The translations under genes and the position numbers were made by a program. The notes under the pieces are model-generated. The model was not told where the DNA came from. It saw only the letters and a list, made by a program, of their open reading frames with translations, and did no database searches. Below are positions 44,624-52,509 of a stretch of 64,000 nucleotides of DNA, one piece after another (the stretch's first letter is position 1; every line of letters starts with the position of its first letter). This stretch comes from Arthrobacter sp. ES3-54 (lineage in GTDB: Bacteria > Actinomycetota > Actinomycetes > Actinomycetales > Micrococcaceae): positions 310,001-374,000 of the forward strand of contig NZ_JAQFIF010000003.1 in assembly GCF_029504395.1 (NCBI RefSeq), read 5' to 3'.

Positions 44624-46204
44624 ATGGCGCTGACACCGGAGGGTGCCGGACCCTCCGGTGCCGACGCGGCTGGCAACGCAGGAAATGTCGACGCCGGCTG
44701 GTTGCGCGTGCACCCGGCCTCGCCCTTTGTCCGTGGCTGGGTGGCCCTGGCCGCACTGTTGTTCTTTTTTGGACGCGACAGTTTCGAACGCCTGCTCCAG
44801 GGCGGCCCGCTCTTTGACGAGCGGCTGGCCGGACGGGCGCCGTGGCTGCTGCTCGGCGGCGGCACCCTGCTGCTGCTGACCGTCCTCGGCTACGTCCTGA
44901 GCTGGTACTTCACCCGCTACCAGGTGGCGGGCGGCTACGTACGCGTCAACACCGGTTTCCTCTTCAAACAGCAGCGGCAGGCCCGGCTGGACCGGGTGCA
45001 GGCAATCGACGTCGTGCAGCCCCTGCTGGCGCGGATCTTCGGACTTGCTGAACTTAGGTTCGAAGTCGCCGACGCCGGCGAATCCGCGGTTCGCTTGGCG
45101 TACCTGCGCGCGGACGAGGCCCAGCAGCTCCGCGCGACAATCCTGGCCCGCGCCTCCGGTGCCTCCGGCGGGACGTTGTCGCCGTCGCCGGAGCCGGGAC
45201 AACCGGAGACCGCCGCCGTGGAGGCCCCGGAACAGGTGGTGCTCACCGTGCCGCCGCCGCGCCTGGTGGGCTCGCTGCTCCTGAGCGAACAAAGCGTCGT
45301 GATCCTGGCTGGCGGCATCGCTTCCGTGCTGCTGTCCGCCGTCACTGAAAACCGGAGCTTCGCGGTCTTCCTGATCCCTGCCGCGATCGGACTCGTCGCC
45401 TCCTATTGGTCCTCGTTCAACAAGGGTTACAACTTCACGGCCGCCATTTCCCCGGACGGCATCCGGCTGCGCTACGGCCTGCTGGACACGCAGGCGCAGA
45501 CCGTGCCGCCGGGTAGGATCCAGGCGCTGAAGATCAGCCAGCCGCCGCTGTGGCGGATTTTCGGCTGGTACCGCATTCAGGTCAACGTGGCCGGCTACGG
45601 TCTGGCCGCCAGCGCCGGCGAGGGAACGGCCCGGACCACGCTGCTTCCGGTGGGATCCATTGCGGACGTCCTGGAAATCCTCTCCCTGGTGCTCCCGGAT
45701 CCCGGAACCCCGGATCCGCTGGGTGTCTTCACCGCAGGGATCACCGGTCTCGCGGACGCCGCCGGGACTCCAGGCAGCGGAGGCGGGCAGGACACCGACG
45801 GCGGCTTCGTCACCAGCCCGCGCCGGGCCCGGTTCCTGGCGCCGCTGGGCTGGCGGCGCAACGGCTTCACGGCAACCGAGACCGCCCTGCTCCTGAGATC
45901 GGGCCGGTGGTGGCGGAGCCTGGTGGTGGTGCCGCACCAGCGGACCCAGTCCATGGCGCTGCAACAGGGCCCGCTCGCCCGCAGATTCCGGGTGGCGGAC
46001 CTGGTCCTGCACACCACGGCAGGTCCGGTGGCACCGCGGCTCATCCAGGCCGGCCTCGACGAAGCCCGGGCCCTGTTCGATGCGCAGTCCGCCCGTGCCC
46101 GCGCCGCACGCAAGCGCCAGAAGAGCGAGCACTGGATGGAGCCGGTGGCCCAGCCGGCCGCACCACCCGCAGACCACCCTCAGGAAGGCCCGCATCATGG
46201 CTAA
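44624..46204 (+). CDS. Large PH domain membrane protein (YdbT-like)
   Basis: A 526-residue protein with several membrane segments and three repeated bPH2/DUF304 units. Each unit has an RYxxxxGxVRVNTGFLFKQQRQARLDRVQAIDV-like core: one near residue 105, one near 275 (YGLLDTQAQTVPPGRIQALKISQP) and a third near 425 (LLLRSGRWWRSLVVVPHQRTQSM). Membrane pairs lie near 40-95 and 225-265. Its function is not known. With the smaller PH protein it makes a conserved two-gene set. Its stop overlaps the DUF2520 gene start by eight bases. Confidence 0.87.
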   Translation: MALTPEGAGPSGADAAGNAGNVDAGWLRVHPASPFVRGWVALAALLFFFGRDSFERLLQGGPLFDERLAGRAPWLLLGGGTLLLLTVLGYVLSWYFTRYQVAGGYVRVNTGFLFKQQRQARLDRVQAIDVVQPLLARIFGLAELRFEVADAGESAVRLAYLRADEAQQLRATILARASGASGGTLSPSPEPGQPETAAVEAPEQVVLTVPPPRLVGSLLLSEQSVVILAGGIASVLLSAVTENRSFAVFLIPAAIGLVASYWSSFNKGYNFTAAISPDGIRLRYGLLDTQAQTVPPGRIQALKISQPPLWRIFGWYRIQVNVAGYGLAASAGEGTARTTLLPVGSIADVLEILSLVLPDPGTPDPLGVFTAGITGLADAAGTPGSGGGQDTDGGFVTSPRRARFLAPLGWRRNGFTATETALLLRSGRWWRSLVVVPHQRTQSMALQQGPLARRFRVADLVLHTTAGPVAPRLIQAGLDEARALFDAQSARARAARKRQKSEHWMEPVAQPAAPPADHPQEGPHHG

Positions 46205-47117
46205 ACCAGGACGCCTCGGCGTCGGAATCATTGGCGCAGGGAAGGTCGGTGCCGTCCTGGGGGCGGCGCTGCGCGGAGCCGAGCACGCCGTCATCGGGGC
46301 GTCGGCCGTTTCGGACGCCAGCCGGGACCGCGTCGAAACACTCCTGCCCGGTGTCCCGATCCTGGAGGTGCAGGACATCGTGGAGCGCGCCGAGCTGGTC
46401 CTGCTCGCCGTCCCGGACGATGCCCTAGGCCCGCTCGTGAACGGTCTGGCCAAGCTCGGCGCCTGGCAGCCCGGCCAGCTCGTGGCGCACACCTCCGGGC
46501 GCTTCGGCGTCGGGATCCTGCACCCGGTCCGTGCCGCCGGCGCCGTGCCCCTCGCGCTGCACCCGGCCATGACGTTCACGGGCATGAGCCTGGACCTCAC
46601 GAGGCTCCTGGACTGCACCTTTGGCGTCACGGCCGACGCCGCGATGCTGCCGATCGCCCAGGCACTCGTCGTCGAAATGGGCGCCGAGCCCGTCGCGATC
46701 GCCGAGGCGGACCGCGTCCTGTACCACGCTGCCCTCGCGCACGGCTCCAACCACCTGGTCACGCTCGTGGCGCAGGCCTCGCAGCTGCTCCGGGACGTCG
46801 GCGTCGACGCCCCGGACCGGATGCTGGGCCCGCTGCTGCGCGCCACCCTCGAGAACGCCCTCGCCTCCGGCGAATCCGCCCTGACTGGGCCTGTTGCCCG
46901 CGGCGACACGGGCACAGTTGCCGCCCACGCGGGCGCCCTCCGCGAGTACGACGACGGCGCCGCCGGCGATATTCTTGAGGCGTACCTGGCCATGGCCCGG
47001 GCGACAGCCCGCCGGGCAGGAAGCCGCGGGCTCCTGAAGCCGGAACAAGTCGACGGCATCGAACAGGCGCTCGGCGGCCCCGGCCAGAACGGGACGCCCG
47101 CCCCGGAAGGACCCTGA
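46197..47117 (+). CDS. Rossmann-fold DUF2520 protein (ketopantoate reductase-like)
   Basis: A 306-residue protein with an N-terminal NADP-binding fold ([17 protein letters not shown] near residue 10) and a C-terminal DUF2520 helical domain with [17 protein letters not shown] near residue 180. It resembles pyrroline-5-carboxylate or ketopantoate reductases in layout. Its direct link to panC (1 bp gap) hints that it could provide the reductase step (ketopantoate to pantoate); this is inference only. The ATG at 46197 is preceded by AGGAAGG and overlaps the PH gene by eight bases. Confidence 0.88.
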   Translation: MAKPGRLGVGIIGAGKVGAVLGAALRGAEHAVIGASAVSDASRDRVETLLPGVPILEVQDIVERAELVLLAVPDDALGPLVNGLAKLGAWQPGQLVAHTSGRFGVGILHPVRAAGAVPLALHPAMTFTGMSLDLTRLLDCTFGVTADAAMLPIAQALVVEMGAEPVAIAEADRVLYHAALAHGSNHLVTLVAQASQLLRDVGVDAPDRMLGPLLRATLENALASGESALTGPVARGDTGTVAAHAGALREYDDGAAGDILEAYLAMARATARRAGSRGLLKPEQVDGIEQALGGPGQNGTPAPEGP

Positions 47118-47118
47118 C

Positions 47119-48021
47119 ATGGCAATCCAACTCGTCACCACGGCTGCCCAGCTCCGCGCCGCAAGCGCCCGGCTGCTGGCGCAGAAAGGCGGCACGTCCC
47201 AGGGGCTCGTGCCCACCATGGGCGCCCTGCACGAGGGGCATGCCCAACTGGCCGGGACGGCCGTCGCCCAGAACGACGTCGTGGTGGCCAGCATCTTCGT
47301 GAACCCGCTGCAGTTTGGCGAGGCCGCGGATCTGGACCGCTACCCCCGGACGCTCGAAGCGGACCTCGCGCTGCTCGACGCCGAGGGCGTGGACCTGGCG
47401 TTCGCGCCGAGCGTTGAGGAGGTCTACCCCGGCGGGGCACCCCTGGTGCGGATCACGGCGGGACCCCTGGGCGAAAAGTGGGAGGGCGCGTCCCGGCCCG
47501 GACACTTCGACGGCGCCCTGACCGTCGTCGCGAAACTGCTGCACTACGGCATCCCGGGGACAGGGCTGCCGGGCGGAGCCCAGCCGGCCTACCGTGCCTA
47601 TTTTGGCCAGAAGGACGCGCAGCAGCTGGCACTGGTCCAGCGCATGGTGGCGGACCTGAATTTCCCCGTGGAGATCGTGCCCGTGCCCATAGTCCGAGCG
47701 GCCGACGGCCTGGCACTGTCCAGCCGCAACCGCTTCCTCTCCGAGGACCAGCGCGAGGCTGCCCTGGTGCTCTCCCGAGCGCTGCGGCTCATCGAGGAGC
47801 GTGCCAACGCGCATGAGCCGCTGGACGTTGAATCCGCGCAGGCCCTGGTCCGGTCCCAGCCGCTCGTGGAACTGGACTATTTCGAGGTGGTGGATCCGCG
47901 CACCCTCGAGCCCCTCGCGGAGAACTGCCGGGACACCCCGTTCCGCGGCGAGGGGCTGGCGATCATCGCCGCCAAAGTGGGCCCCGTCCGCCTCATCGAC
48001 AACGCGCCCCTGAACTCCTGA
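47119..48021 (+). CDS. panC: Pantothenate synthetase
   Basis: A 300-residue enzyme joining pantoate and beta-alanine with ATP, giving pantothenate for Co[11 protein letters not shown] near residue 33 is the ATP-binding motif, [13 protein letters not shown] near residue 55 and [15 protein letters not shown] near residue 160 line the active site, and [12 protein letters not shown] near residue 194 is conserved. It follows the DUF2520 gene with a 1 bp gap and ends the folate/pantothenate unit; a hairpin follows. panB and panD are not in the window. Confidence 0.96.
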   Translation: MAIQLVTTAAQLRAASARLLAQKGGTSQGLVPTMGALHEGHAQLAGTAVAQNDVVVASIFVNPLQFGEAADLDRYPRTLEADLALLDAEGVDLAFAPSVEEVYPGGAPLVRITAGPLGEKWEGASRPGHFDGALTVVAKLLHYGIPGTGLPGGAQPAYRAYFGQKDAQQLALVQRMVADLNFPVEIVPVPIVRAADGLALSSRNRFLSEDQREAALVLSRALRLIEERANAHEPLDVESAQALVRSQPLVELDYFEVVDPRTLEPLAENCRDTPFRGEGLAIIAAKVGPVRLIDNAPLNS

Positions 48022-48026
48022 AACCG

Positions 48027-48080
48027 GCACGGGGTCTACGGCCTAAACGGCGGACCTCCACGGGCAGTAGCTGACCCCGC
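48027..48080. terminator. Hairpin after panC, related to the ppa terminator repeat
   Basis: Outer arms CGGGGTC (with GCA before) and GACCCCG pair over a roughly 40-base interior. Read on the minus strand, the whole element resembles the ppa terminator hairpin (GCGGGGTC, CTAC, GCCCGT, GGAGGTCCG). No T-tract follows, so its terminating strength is uncertain. Confidence 0.5.
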
Positions 48081-48114
48081 ATCGGTTTCCGGTGGCGGGA
48101 ATGCCCCCGGGCCT

Positions 48115-48120
48115 TAGACT
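48115..48120 (+). promoter_or_regulatory. -10 box of the MFS exporter promoter
   Basis: TAGACT lies 63 bases before the MFS ATG; TGAGGG close to the ATG is the ribosome-binding site. A leader of about 56 bases is expected. Confidence 0.4.
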
Positions 48121-48183
48121 GTTGGAACCTGCAGCAGCGCTGAAGCTCGCCGGACCCACACCAAACTCCCTGAGGGAATTCCC

Positions 48184-49671
48184 ATGTCAACAGACGTCTC
48201 GTCCAACGCCTCTGGCGATCCCGCACCGGGCGCTGCCCCCACCATCCCCGCGCAGAACGTGCCGTCCGCGCCAACCGCGCCGGCGAAGATGTCCCGGGAG
48301 TCCGTGACCATCATCGTCACGCTGCTGGTGGCCACGTTCGTGGTGATCCTCAACGAGACCATCATGAACGTTGCCCTGCAGCGGCTGATGGTGGACCTGA
48401 ACATCGATGCGCCCACCGTGCAGTGGCTCTCCACCGGCTTCATGCTCACCATGGCTGTGGTGATCCCCACCACCGGGTTCATCCTGCAGCGGCTGTCCAC
48501 CCGTGCTGTGTTCATGCTGGCCATGGGGCTGTTCTCCGGCGGCACGCTGCTGGCCGCCCTCGCGCCGGGCTTCGAAGTCCTGCTGCTGGCCCGCATCGTC
48601 CAGGCCGCCGGCACAGCCATCATGCTGCCGCTCCTGATGACCACCATCCTCACGCTCGTGCCGCTGGAACGCCGCGGCGCCGTCATGGGCAACGTCAGCA
48701 TCGCCATTTCGGTTGCGCCGGCAATGGGCCCCACAGTTTCCGGCCTGATCCTCGAGCACTTTTCCTGGCGCTTCATGTTCGTCTTCGTGCTGCCCATCGC
48801 CCTCGCCGCGCTGGCCATCGGGGCCAAATATCTGACCAACATCGGCACCTCCGAGAAGACCCGGCTTGATGCCCTCTCAGTGGTGCTCACGGTCCCCGCA
48901 TTCGGCGGCCTGGTGTACGGCCTGAGCCAGATCGGCGGCGGCCAGGCCGGCTCCCGCACCCCTGCCGTGGTGGCCCTGGCCGTCGGAGTGGTTGCCCTGG
49001 CCGCGTTCGTCCTGCGCCAGCTGAAGCTGCAGAAGAGCGACGGCCCCCTGCTGGATCTGCGCGCCTTCACGTTCCGGATGTTCACGGTGTCCGTGCTGCT
49101 GCTGGTCGTGGCCATGATCGCCTTGTTCGGCGCGGTGATCCTGCTGCCGTTGTACTTGCAGGAGATCCGCGGTCTGAAGTCACTCGAAACCGGCCTGGTG
49201 CTGCTTCCGGGCGGCCTCGCCATGGGCCTGCTGGGGCCATTCATCGGCCGCGTGTTCGACAGGGTCGGGCCGCTGCCGCTTACAGTGACCGGCTCGGTGA
49301 TGATGGTGCTGTCCCTCTGGCAGTTCTCCATGCTGGACGCCGGCTCACCCGTGGGATGGATCATTGCCCTGCACGTGGCACTGAGCCTGGGCCTGGCACT
49401 GCTGTTCACCCCCGCCTTCACGACAGGCCTGAACCCGTTGCCGCCGCACCTGTACTCCCACGGCTCGGCCATCATGAGCACGCTGCAGCAGGTGGCCGGC
49501 GCCGCCGGCACGGCGCTGCTGGTCTCTATCTACGCTTTCGTGGCAGAGTCCTCGGGAATGGTTGCCGGCATGCACGCCGCATTCCTGACGGCGGCCGTCA
49601 TAGCCCTCGCCGCCGTCGTGCTGTCCACCATGATGCGCAAGACCGCAGGCGCGGCACAGCCCGCACACTAA
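48184..49671 (+). CDS. DHA2-family MFS transporter (EmrB/QacA type)
   Basis: A 495-residue protein with a 36-residue Pro/Ala-rich cytoplasmic head and 14 predicted membrane segments. The motif-D-like LDINIDAPTVQWLSTGFML region near residue 80 (QWxxTGFMLT) and the RIVQAAGTAIMLPL stretch near residue 140 are those of DHA2 drug:proton antiporters. The substrate is unknown, so drug export is only the default family function. GAGGGAATTCCC precedes the ATG. A hairpin follows at 49694. Confidence 0.92.
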   Translation: MSTDVSSNASGDPAPGAAPTIPAQNVPSAPTAPAKMSRESVTIIVTLLVATFVVILNETIMNVALQRLMVDLNIDAPTVQWLSTGFMLTMAVVIPTTGFILQRLSTRAVFMLAMGLFSGGTLLAALAPGFEVLLLARIVQAAGTAIMLPLLMTTILTLVPLERRGAVMGNVSIAISVAPAMGPTVSGLILEHFSWRFMFVFVLPIALAALAIGAKYLTNIGTSEKTRLDALSVVLTVPAFGGLVYGLSQIGGGQAGSRTPAVVALAVGVVALAAFVLRQLKLQKSDGPLLDLRAFTFRMFTVSVLLLVVAMIALFGAVILLPLYLQEIRGLKSLETGLVLLPGGLAMGLLGPFIGRVFDRVGPLPLTVTGSVMMVLSLWQFSMLDAGSPVGWIIALHVALSLGLALLFTPAFTTGLNPLPPHLYSHGSAIMSTLQQVAGAAGTALLVSIYAFVAESSGMVAGMHAAFLTAAVIALAAVVLSTMMRKTAGAAQPAH

Positions 49672-49693
49672 AAGCAACGCCACTCCAGAAAAA

Positions 49694-49746
49694 GCGGGTC
49701 ACGTCGCGCCCATGTCCTCAGCCGGATGGGAGCGACGTGACGCCGC
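49694..49746. terminator. Hairpin between convergent MFS and hydrolase genes
   Basis: Arms 49694-49713 and 49726-49746 pair through GTCACGTCGC/GCGACGTGAC and CCCAT/ATGGG around a 12-base loop, with A-rich sequence before and GTTTGTTT after, so it may stop both genes. It resembles the ppa terminator in its CCGGATGGG right-arm start. Confidence 0.75.
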
Positions 49747-49787
49747 GTTTGTTTCGCGTTGCCGATTTCGCGTTGCTTTGTTGCGGG

Positions 49788-50621
49788 TCAGCCCGCGTAA
49801 AACGCGCTGAGCTCGGCGATCAGCTTGTCCGGCGCCTTGTTGACACCGTCGTGGCCCATGCCGGGCAGGATCGTGTAGCTGGAACCGGAGAGGACATCGT
49901 GGATCTGGGCACAGGCCACGCCGAAGTATGCCGGGCTCTTCTCGCCCACAATGATCAGCGTCTCCAGCGGAAGTTCCAGGAACGGTTCGGCCGGCATGTC
50001 CGCGGCGATGATCGCCTTAATCTCGCGGACACCGGTCTGCATGAGGTCGCGCAGCTGCTTGCCCATCGGCGTGCCCGCCGAAAGCTTGTTCGCCAGCGTC
50101 AGCATTGACAGCGGCATCCGGGACAGGGCGCTGCCGGTCTCCAGGCCTCTGAGCAGGACGGCGAGGGCGCGGTCGTCGTCGCCGGCCGCGGTCGCCCGCT
50201 CGTATTCGGGCGTCCAGTCCGCCGTCACGCTGTGGTTGACGGACACGGCGGGGTCGTACACAGCCAGCCGTTCCACCGGCAGGGTGCGGGCCGCGTGGAG
50301 GGCCACCGCCCCGCCGAAGCTGTGGCCGAAGACGTCCGTGCTGGACGTTTGCTTCATGACGGCGTCGAGATCGTGGATGTCCACGTCAAGGGTGTAGCCC
50401 TCCGGCTGCGGGGAGGACGAGCCGCGGCCGCGACGGTTGAAGGTGTGCACCGGCCGGCCCAGTGAAGCGCTGAGTTTCTGCGCGAAACGCGTGTAATCGG
50501 CGGCCGTCACCATCGAGGCCGGCACGACGACGATTCCCGAACCCGCCGAGGTGAGCTCGGCGCCCGTGCTGAAAAGCTCGATCGTTCCGCCGTCGGGGGT
50601 TCTGATGTTCTCGCGGGTCAT
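49788..50621 (-). CDS. Alpha/beta hydrolase (paralogue 1)
   Basis: A 277-residue alpha/beta hydrolase. The nucleophile elbow is GHSFGG near residue 98 (Ser), the acid is probably in VYDPAV or IIVGEKSP, and the catalytic His in LPGMGHDG near residue 255. VHTFNRRGRGSSSPQP and the overall layout match the second hydrolase at 51410, with which it flanks thymidine kinase. The substrate is unknown. The ATG at 50621 lies six bases after a TAGGCT -10 box, so the message is probably leaderless. Confidence 0.9.
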   Translation of the reverse strand: MTRENIRTPDGGTIELFSTGAELTSAGSGIVVVPASMVTAADYTRFAQKLSASLGRPVHTFNRRGRGSSSPQPEGYTLDVDIHDLDAVMKQTSSTDVFGHSFGGAVALHAARTLPVERLAVYDPAVSVNHSVTADWTPEYERATAAGDDDRALAVLLRGLETGSALSRMPLSMLTLANKLSAGTPMGKQLRDLMQTGVREIKAIIAADMPAEPFLELPLETLIIVGEKSPAYFGVACAQIHDVLSGSSYTILPGMGHDGVNKAPDKLIAELSAFYAG

Positions 50622-50627
50622 GCTCCG

Positions 50628-50633
50628 AGCCTA
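50628..50633 (-). promoter_or_regulatory. -10 box of a leaderless promoter (hydrolase 1)
   Basis: TAGGCT followed by CGGAGC and then ATG, read on the minus strand. The same TAGRCTCGGAGC string lies before hydrolase 2. Confidence 0.6.
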
Positions 50634-50726
50634 GCCGAGGCCGCGCCCCACTGCAGTAAGCCACAACTCAGTAGGGTGCCGTTCAATGGGCCGCAGTTCA
50701 GTTGGGCACTGCCCGGCGCAGTGGAG

Positions 50727-51353
50727 CTAGTTGCCCAGCCGGCCGCCGGAGACCTCGAGGTAGCAGGCGCCGCAGAGCGACTCGTACCAGACGTCCTGGC
50801 CGTCGATCGCAACCTGGTTCCCGTCGAAGACCACCTGGTCCCCGATCCGGCGGGTGTTGAAGATAGCCTTCCGTCCGCAGCGGCAGATGGTCTTGAGTTC
50901 TTCGACGGTGTGCGCAATCTCCAGGAGCCGAAGGGAACCGGGGAAGGCGCGGGTCCGGAAATCGGTGCGGATGCCGTAGGCGAGTACGGGGACGTTGTCC
51001 AGGACCGCGATGCGGAAGAGATCGTCCACCTGCTCCGGTTCCAGGAACTGGGCCTCGTCAACCAGCAGGCAGGCCACCGGCGCGGTGTCCACGTGCTGCA
51101 GAAGGGCGTCGGGATCGTCTCCGTGGGCCTGGGCGGTGAAAAGCTCGCGGGCCGATGCGCCGGCGGGGATCAGGAAGTCCACGGAACGGGTCATGCCCAG
51201 GCGGGACACGACGTCGGAGTCGCCTTTGGTGTCCACGTCCGGTTTGGCCAGCAGAACCCGCTGCCCGCGTTCCTCATAGTTGAACGCAGCCTGCAGCAGC
51301 CCCGTAGATTTGCCGGAGTTCATGGCGCCGAAGCGGAAGTAGAGCTTGGCCAA
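50727..51353 (-). CDS. tdk: Thymidine kinase (type II)
   Basis: A 208-residue enzyme that phosphorylates thymidine for DNA precursor salvage. The P-loop GAMNSGKST lies near residue 11, the Walker B-like VDEAQFL near residue 100, and the zinc lasso is formed by CRC near residue 160 and CGAC near residue 195. The TTG at 51353 is preceded by AAAGGA five bases upstream, and TAGAAT at 51382-51387 is the -10 box, so the short frame upstream of the TTG is excluded. It lies between two paralogous hydrolase genes, all on the minus strand. Confidence 0.94.
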   Translation of the reverse strand: MAKLYFRFGAMNSGKSTGLLQAAFNYEERGQRVLLAKPDVDTKGDSDVVSRLGMTRSVDFLIPAGASARELFTAQAHGDDPDALLQHVDTAPVACLLVDEAQFLEPEQVDDLFRIAVLDNVPVLAYGIRTDFRTRAFPGSLRLLEIAHTVEELKTICRCGRKAIFNTRRIGDQVVFDGNQVAIDGQDVWYESLCGACYLEVSGGRLGN

Positions 51354-51381
51354 GGGGGTCCTTTCGAAAGGGTCGCCCCCG

Positions 51382-51387
51382 ATTCTA
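51382..51387 (-). promoter_or_regulatory. -10 box of the thymidine kinase promoter
   Basis: TAGAAT on the minus strand, about 28 bases before the TTG, leaves a short leader with AAAGGA at 51359-51364. Confidence 0.5.
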
Positions 51388-51409
51388 GCGGTCGGCCGCC
51401 GCGGTGCCG

Positions 51410-52411
51410 TCAGCCGCCGGACCCAATCCGCCGCCACCGGGCCGGCACCCCGGCGATGCCGGCCATGCCCCCGGCCGTCAGGCTGCCAACCAGGTTGCCA
51501 GAGGGCGGAGTCACAGCGCCGGCCCCGCCGAGCAGGAACCGTGCCGCGCGGAGGGCCAGCCGGTTCCCCGGCCGGATGGGGCCTTCGTGGAGTTGCCCGG
51601 GAACCACGGCGAAGCTGAGCGCCGGGACGGCGTCGGCGAGCTGGCGGCCTGTCTCGGCGAAGTAGGGAGGGCTCCAGCCGCCGCTGAGCATGAGCGTGGG
51701 CGTGGTGATGGCGGCAAACTCACCGAGTTCGGCGTCGGCGGCCAGCACGGCCCGCATCTCCGCAACAGCCGTGGGCAGCAGTTCCCGCATTTCCGCCCCC
51801 AGGTTGGTCCGGGCGGAGAGGATGCTCAGCATGCGCAGCGCGCCCAGCGGCAGCCGGGACACCGGCCCCGCCGTCTCCAGGCCCTGCACCAAATGCGCCC
51901 AGGCGTCGTCAAGCTGGCCGGAGGCCACGGAACGTTCAAGCTCCGGCCGCCAGCGCTGGCTGAGGTTCCCGGAGAGGCTGACGGCCGCGTCGTAGGTCAC
52001 CATCCGGCGGATCGGCAGACTACGGGCCGCCTGCAGGGCCACAAACCCGCCATAACTGTGGGCCACGATGTCGCTGGCGCCGGTCTCGCGGAGCACGGTG
52101 GCCAGGTCGGCCACCTCCGTGGCGGCAGAATAGTCGGCGGGCTGGGGCGAGGAACCGGCGCGCCCGCGCCGGTTGTAGCAGTGCACCGGCCTGCCAAGCA
52201 GCCGGACGAGCTTCCTCGCAAACGGCCGGTAGAGCTGATCGGTGATCAGCGTCCCGTGCACGATGACGACGCCGGATCCTTCACCGCGCGGTTTCTGAGA
52301 TTGGGCGGCGCCGGATGCGCCCGGCCCGCCCGGCGCCCGCGCCGCCGGACGGATTGTGTGCAGCTCGAGGTGCCCCTCGCCGTCGTCGGTCCTCACAGTC
52401 CATGTCTCCAC
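51410..52411 (-). CDS. Alpha/beta hydrolase (paralogue 2)
   Basis: A 333-residue alpha/beta hydrolase closely resembling the one at 49788: VHCYNRRGRAGSSPQPADYS, IVAHSYGGFVALQAAR (nucleophile Ser in HSYGG), MVTYDAAVSLSG, and a late VVPGQLHEGP with the catalytic His. It is longer by a C-terminal Ala/Gly-rich tail. The GTG at 52411 is chosen because TAGACT ends seven bases upstream. Substrate unknown. Only thymidine kinase separates it from its paralogue, so the pair probably arose by duplication. Confidence 0.88.
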   Translation of the reverse strand: METWTVRTDDGEGHLELHTIRPAARAPGGPGASGAAQSQKPRGEGSGVVIVHGTLITDQLYRPFARKLVRLLGRPVHCYNRRGRAGSSPQPADYSAATEVADLATVLRETGASDIVAHSYGGFVALQAARSLPIRRMVTYDAAVSLSGNLSQRWRPELERSVASGQLDDAWAHLVQGLETAGPVSRLPLGALRMLSILSARTNLGAEMRELLPTAVAEMRAVLAADAELGEFAAITTPTLMLSGGWSPPYFAETGRQLADAVPALSFAVVPGQLHEGPIRPGNRLALRAARFLLGGAGAVTPPSGNLVGSLTAGGMAGIAGVPARWRRIGSGG

Positions 52412-52418
52412 AGCTCCG

Positions 52419-52424
52419 AGTCTA
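52419..52424 (-). promoter_or_regulatory. -10 box of a leaderless promoter (hydrolase 2)
   Basis: TAGACT followed by CGGAGCT and GTG on the minus strand; spacing seven. Confidence 0.55.
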
Positions 52425-52495
52425 TTCCCGCGCCCTGTCTGCCCGGCTGCGCCCGGCAGAACCGGCCCGGGACCTGCCCGGGCGCAAATCGACGG

Positions 52496-52501
52496 TAAAC
52501 T
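52496..52501 (+). promoter_or_regulatory. -10 box of the lysS promoter
   Basis: TAAACT ends eight bases before the lysS GTG; the transcript would start at or one to two bases before it. Confidence 0.5.
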
Positions 52502-52509
52502 TGGGGATT

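Noticed and set aside
48184..49671. Drug-efflux determinant.
   Set aside because: The MFS group includes drug exporters, but the substrate cannot be deduced and no regulator of the TetR type lies next to it.
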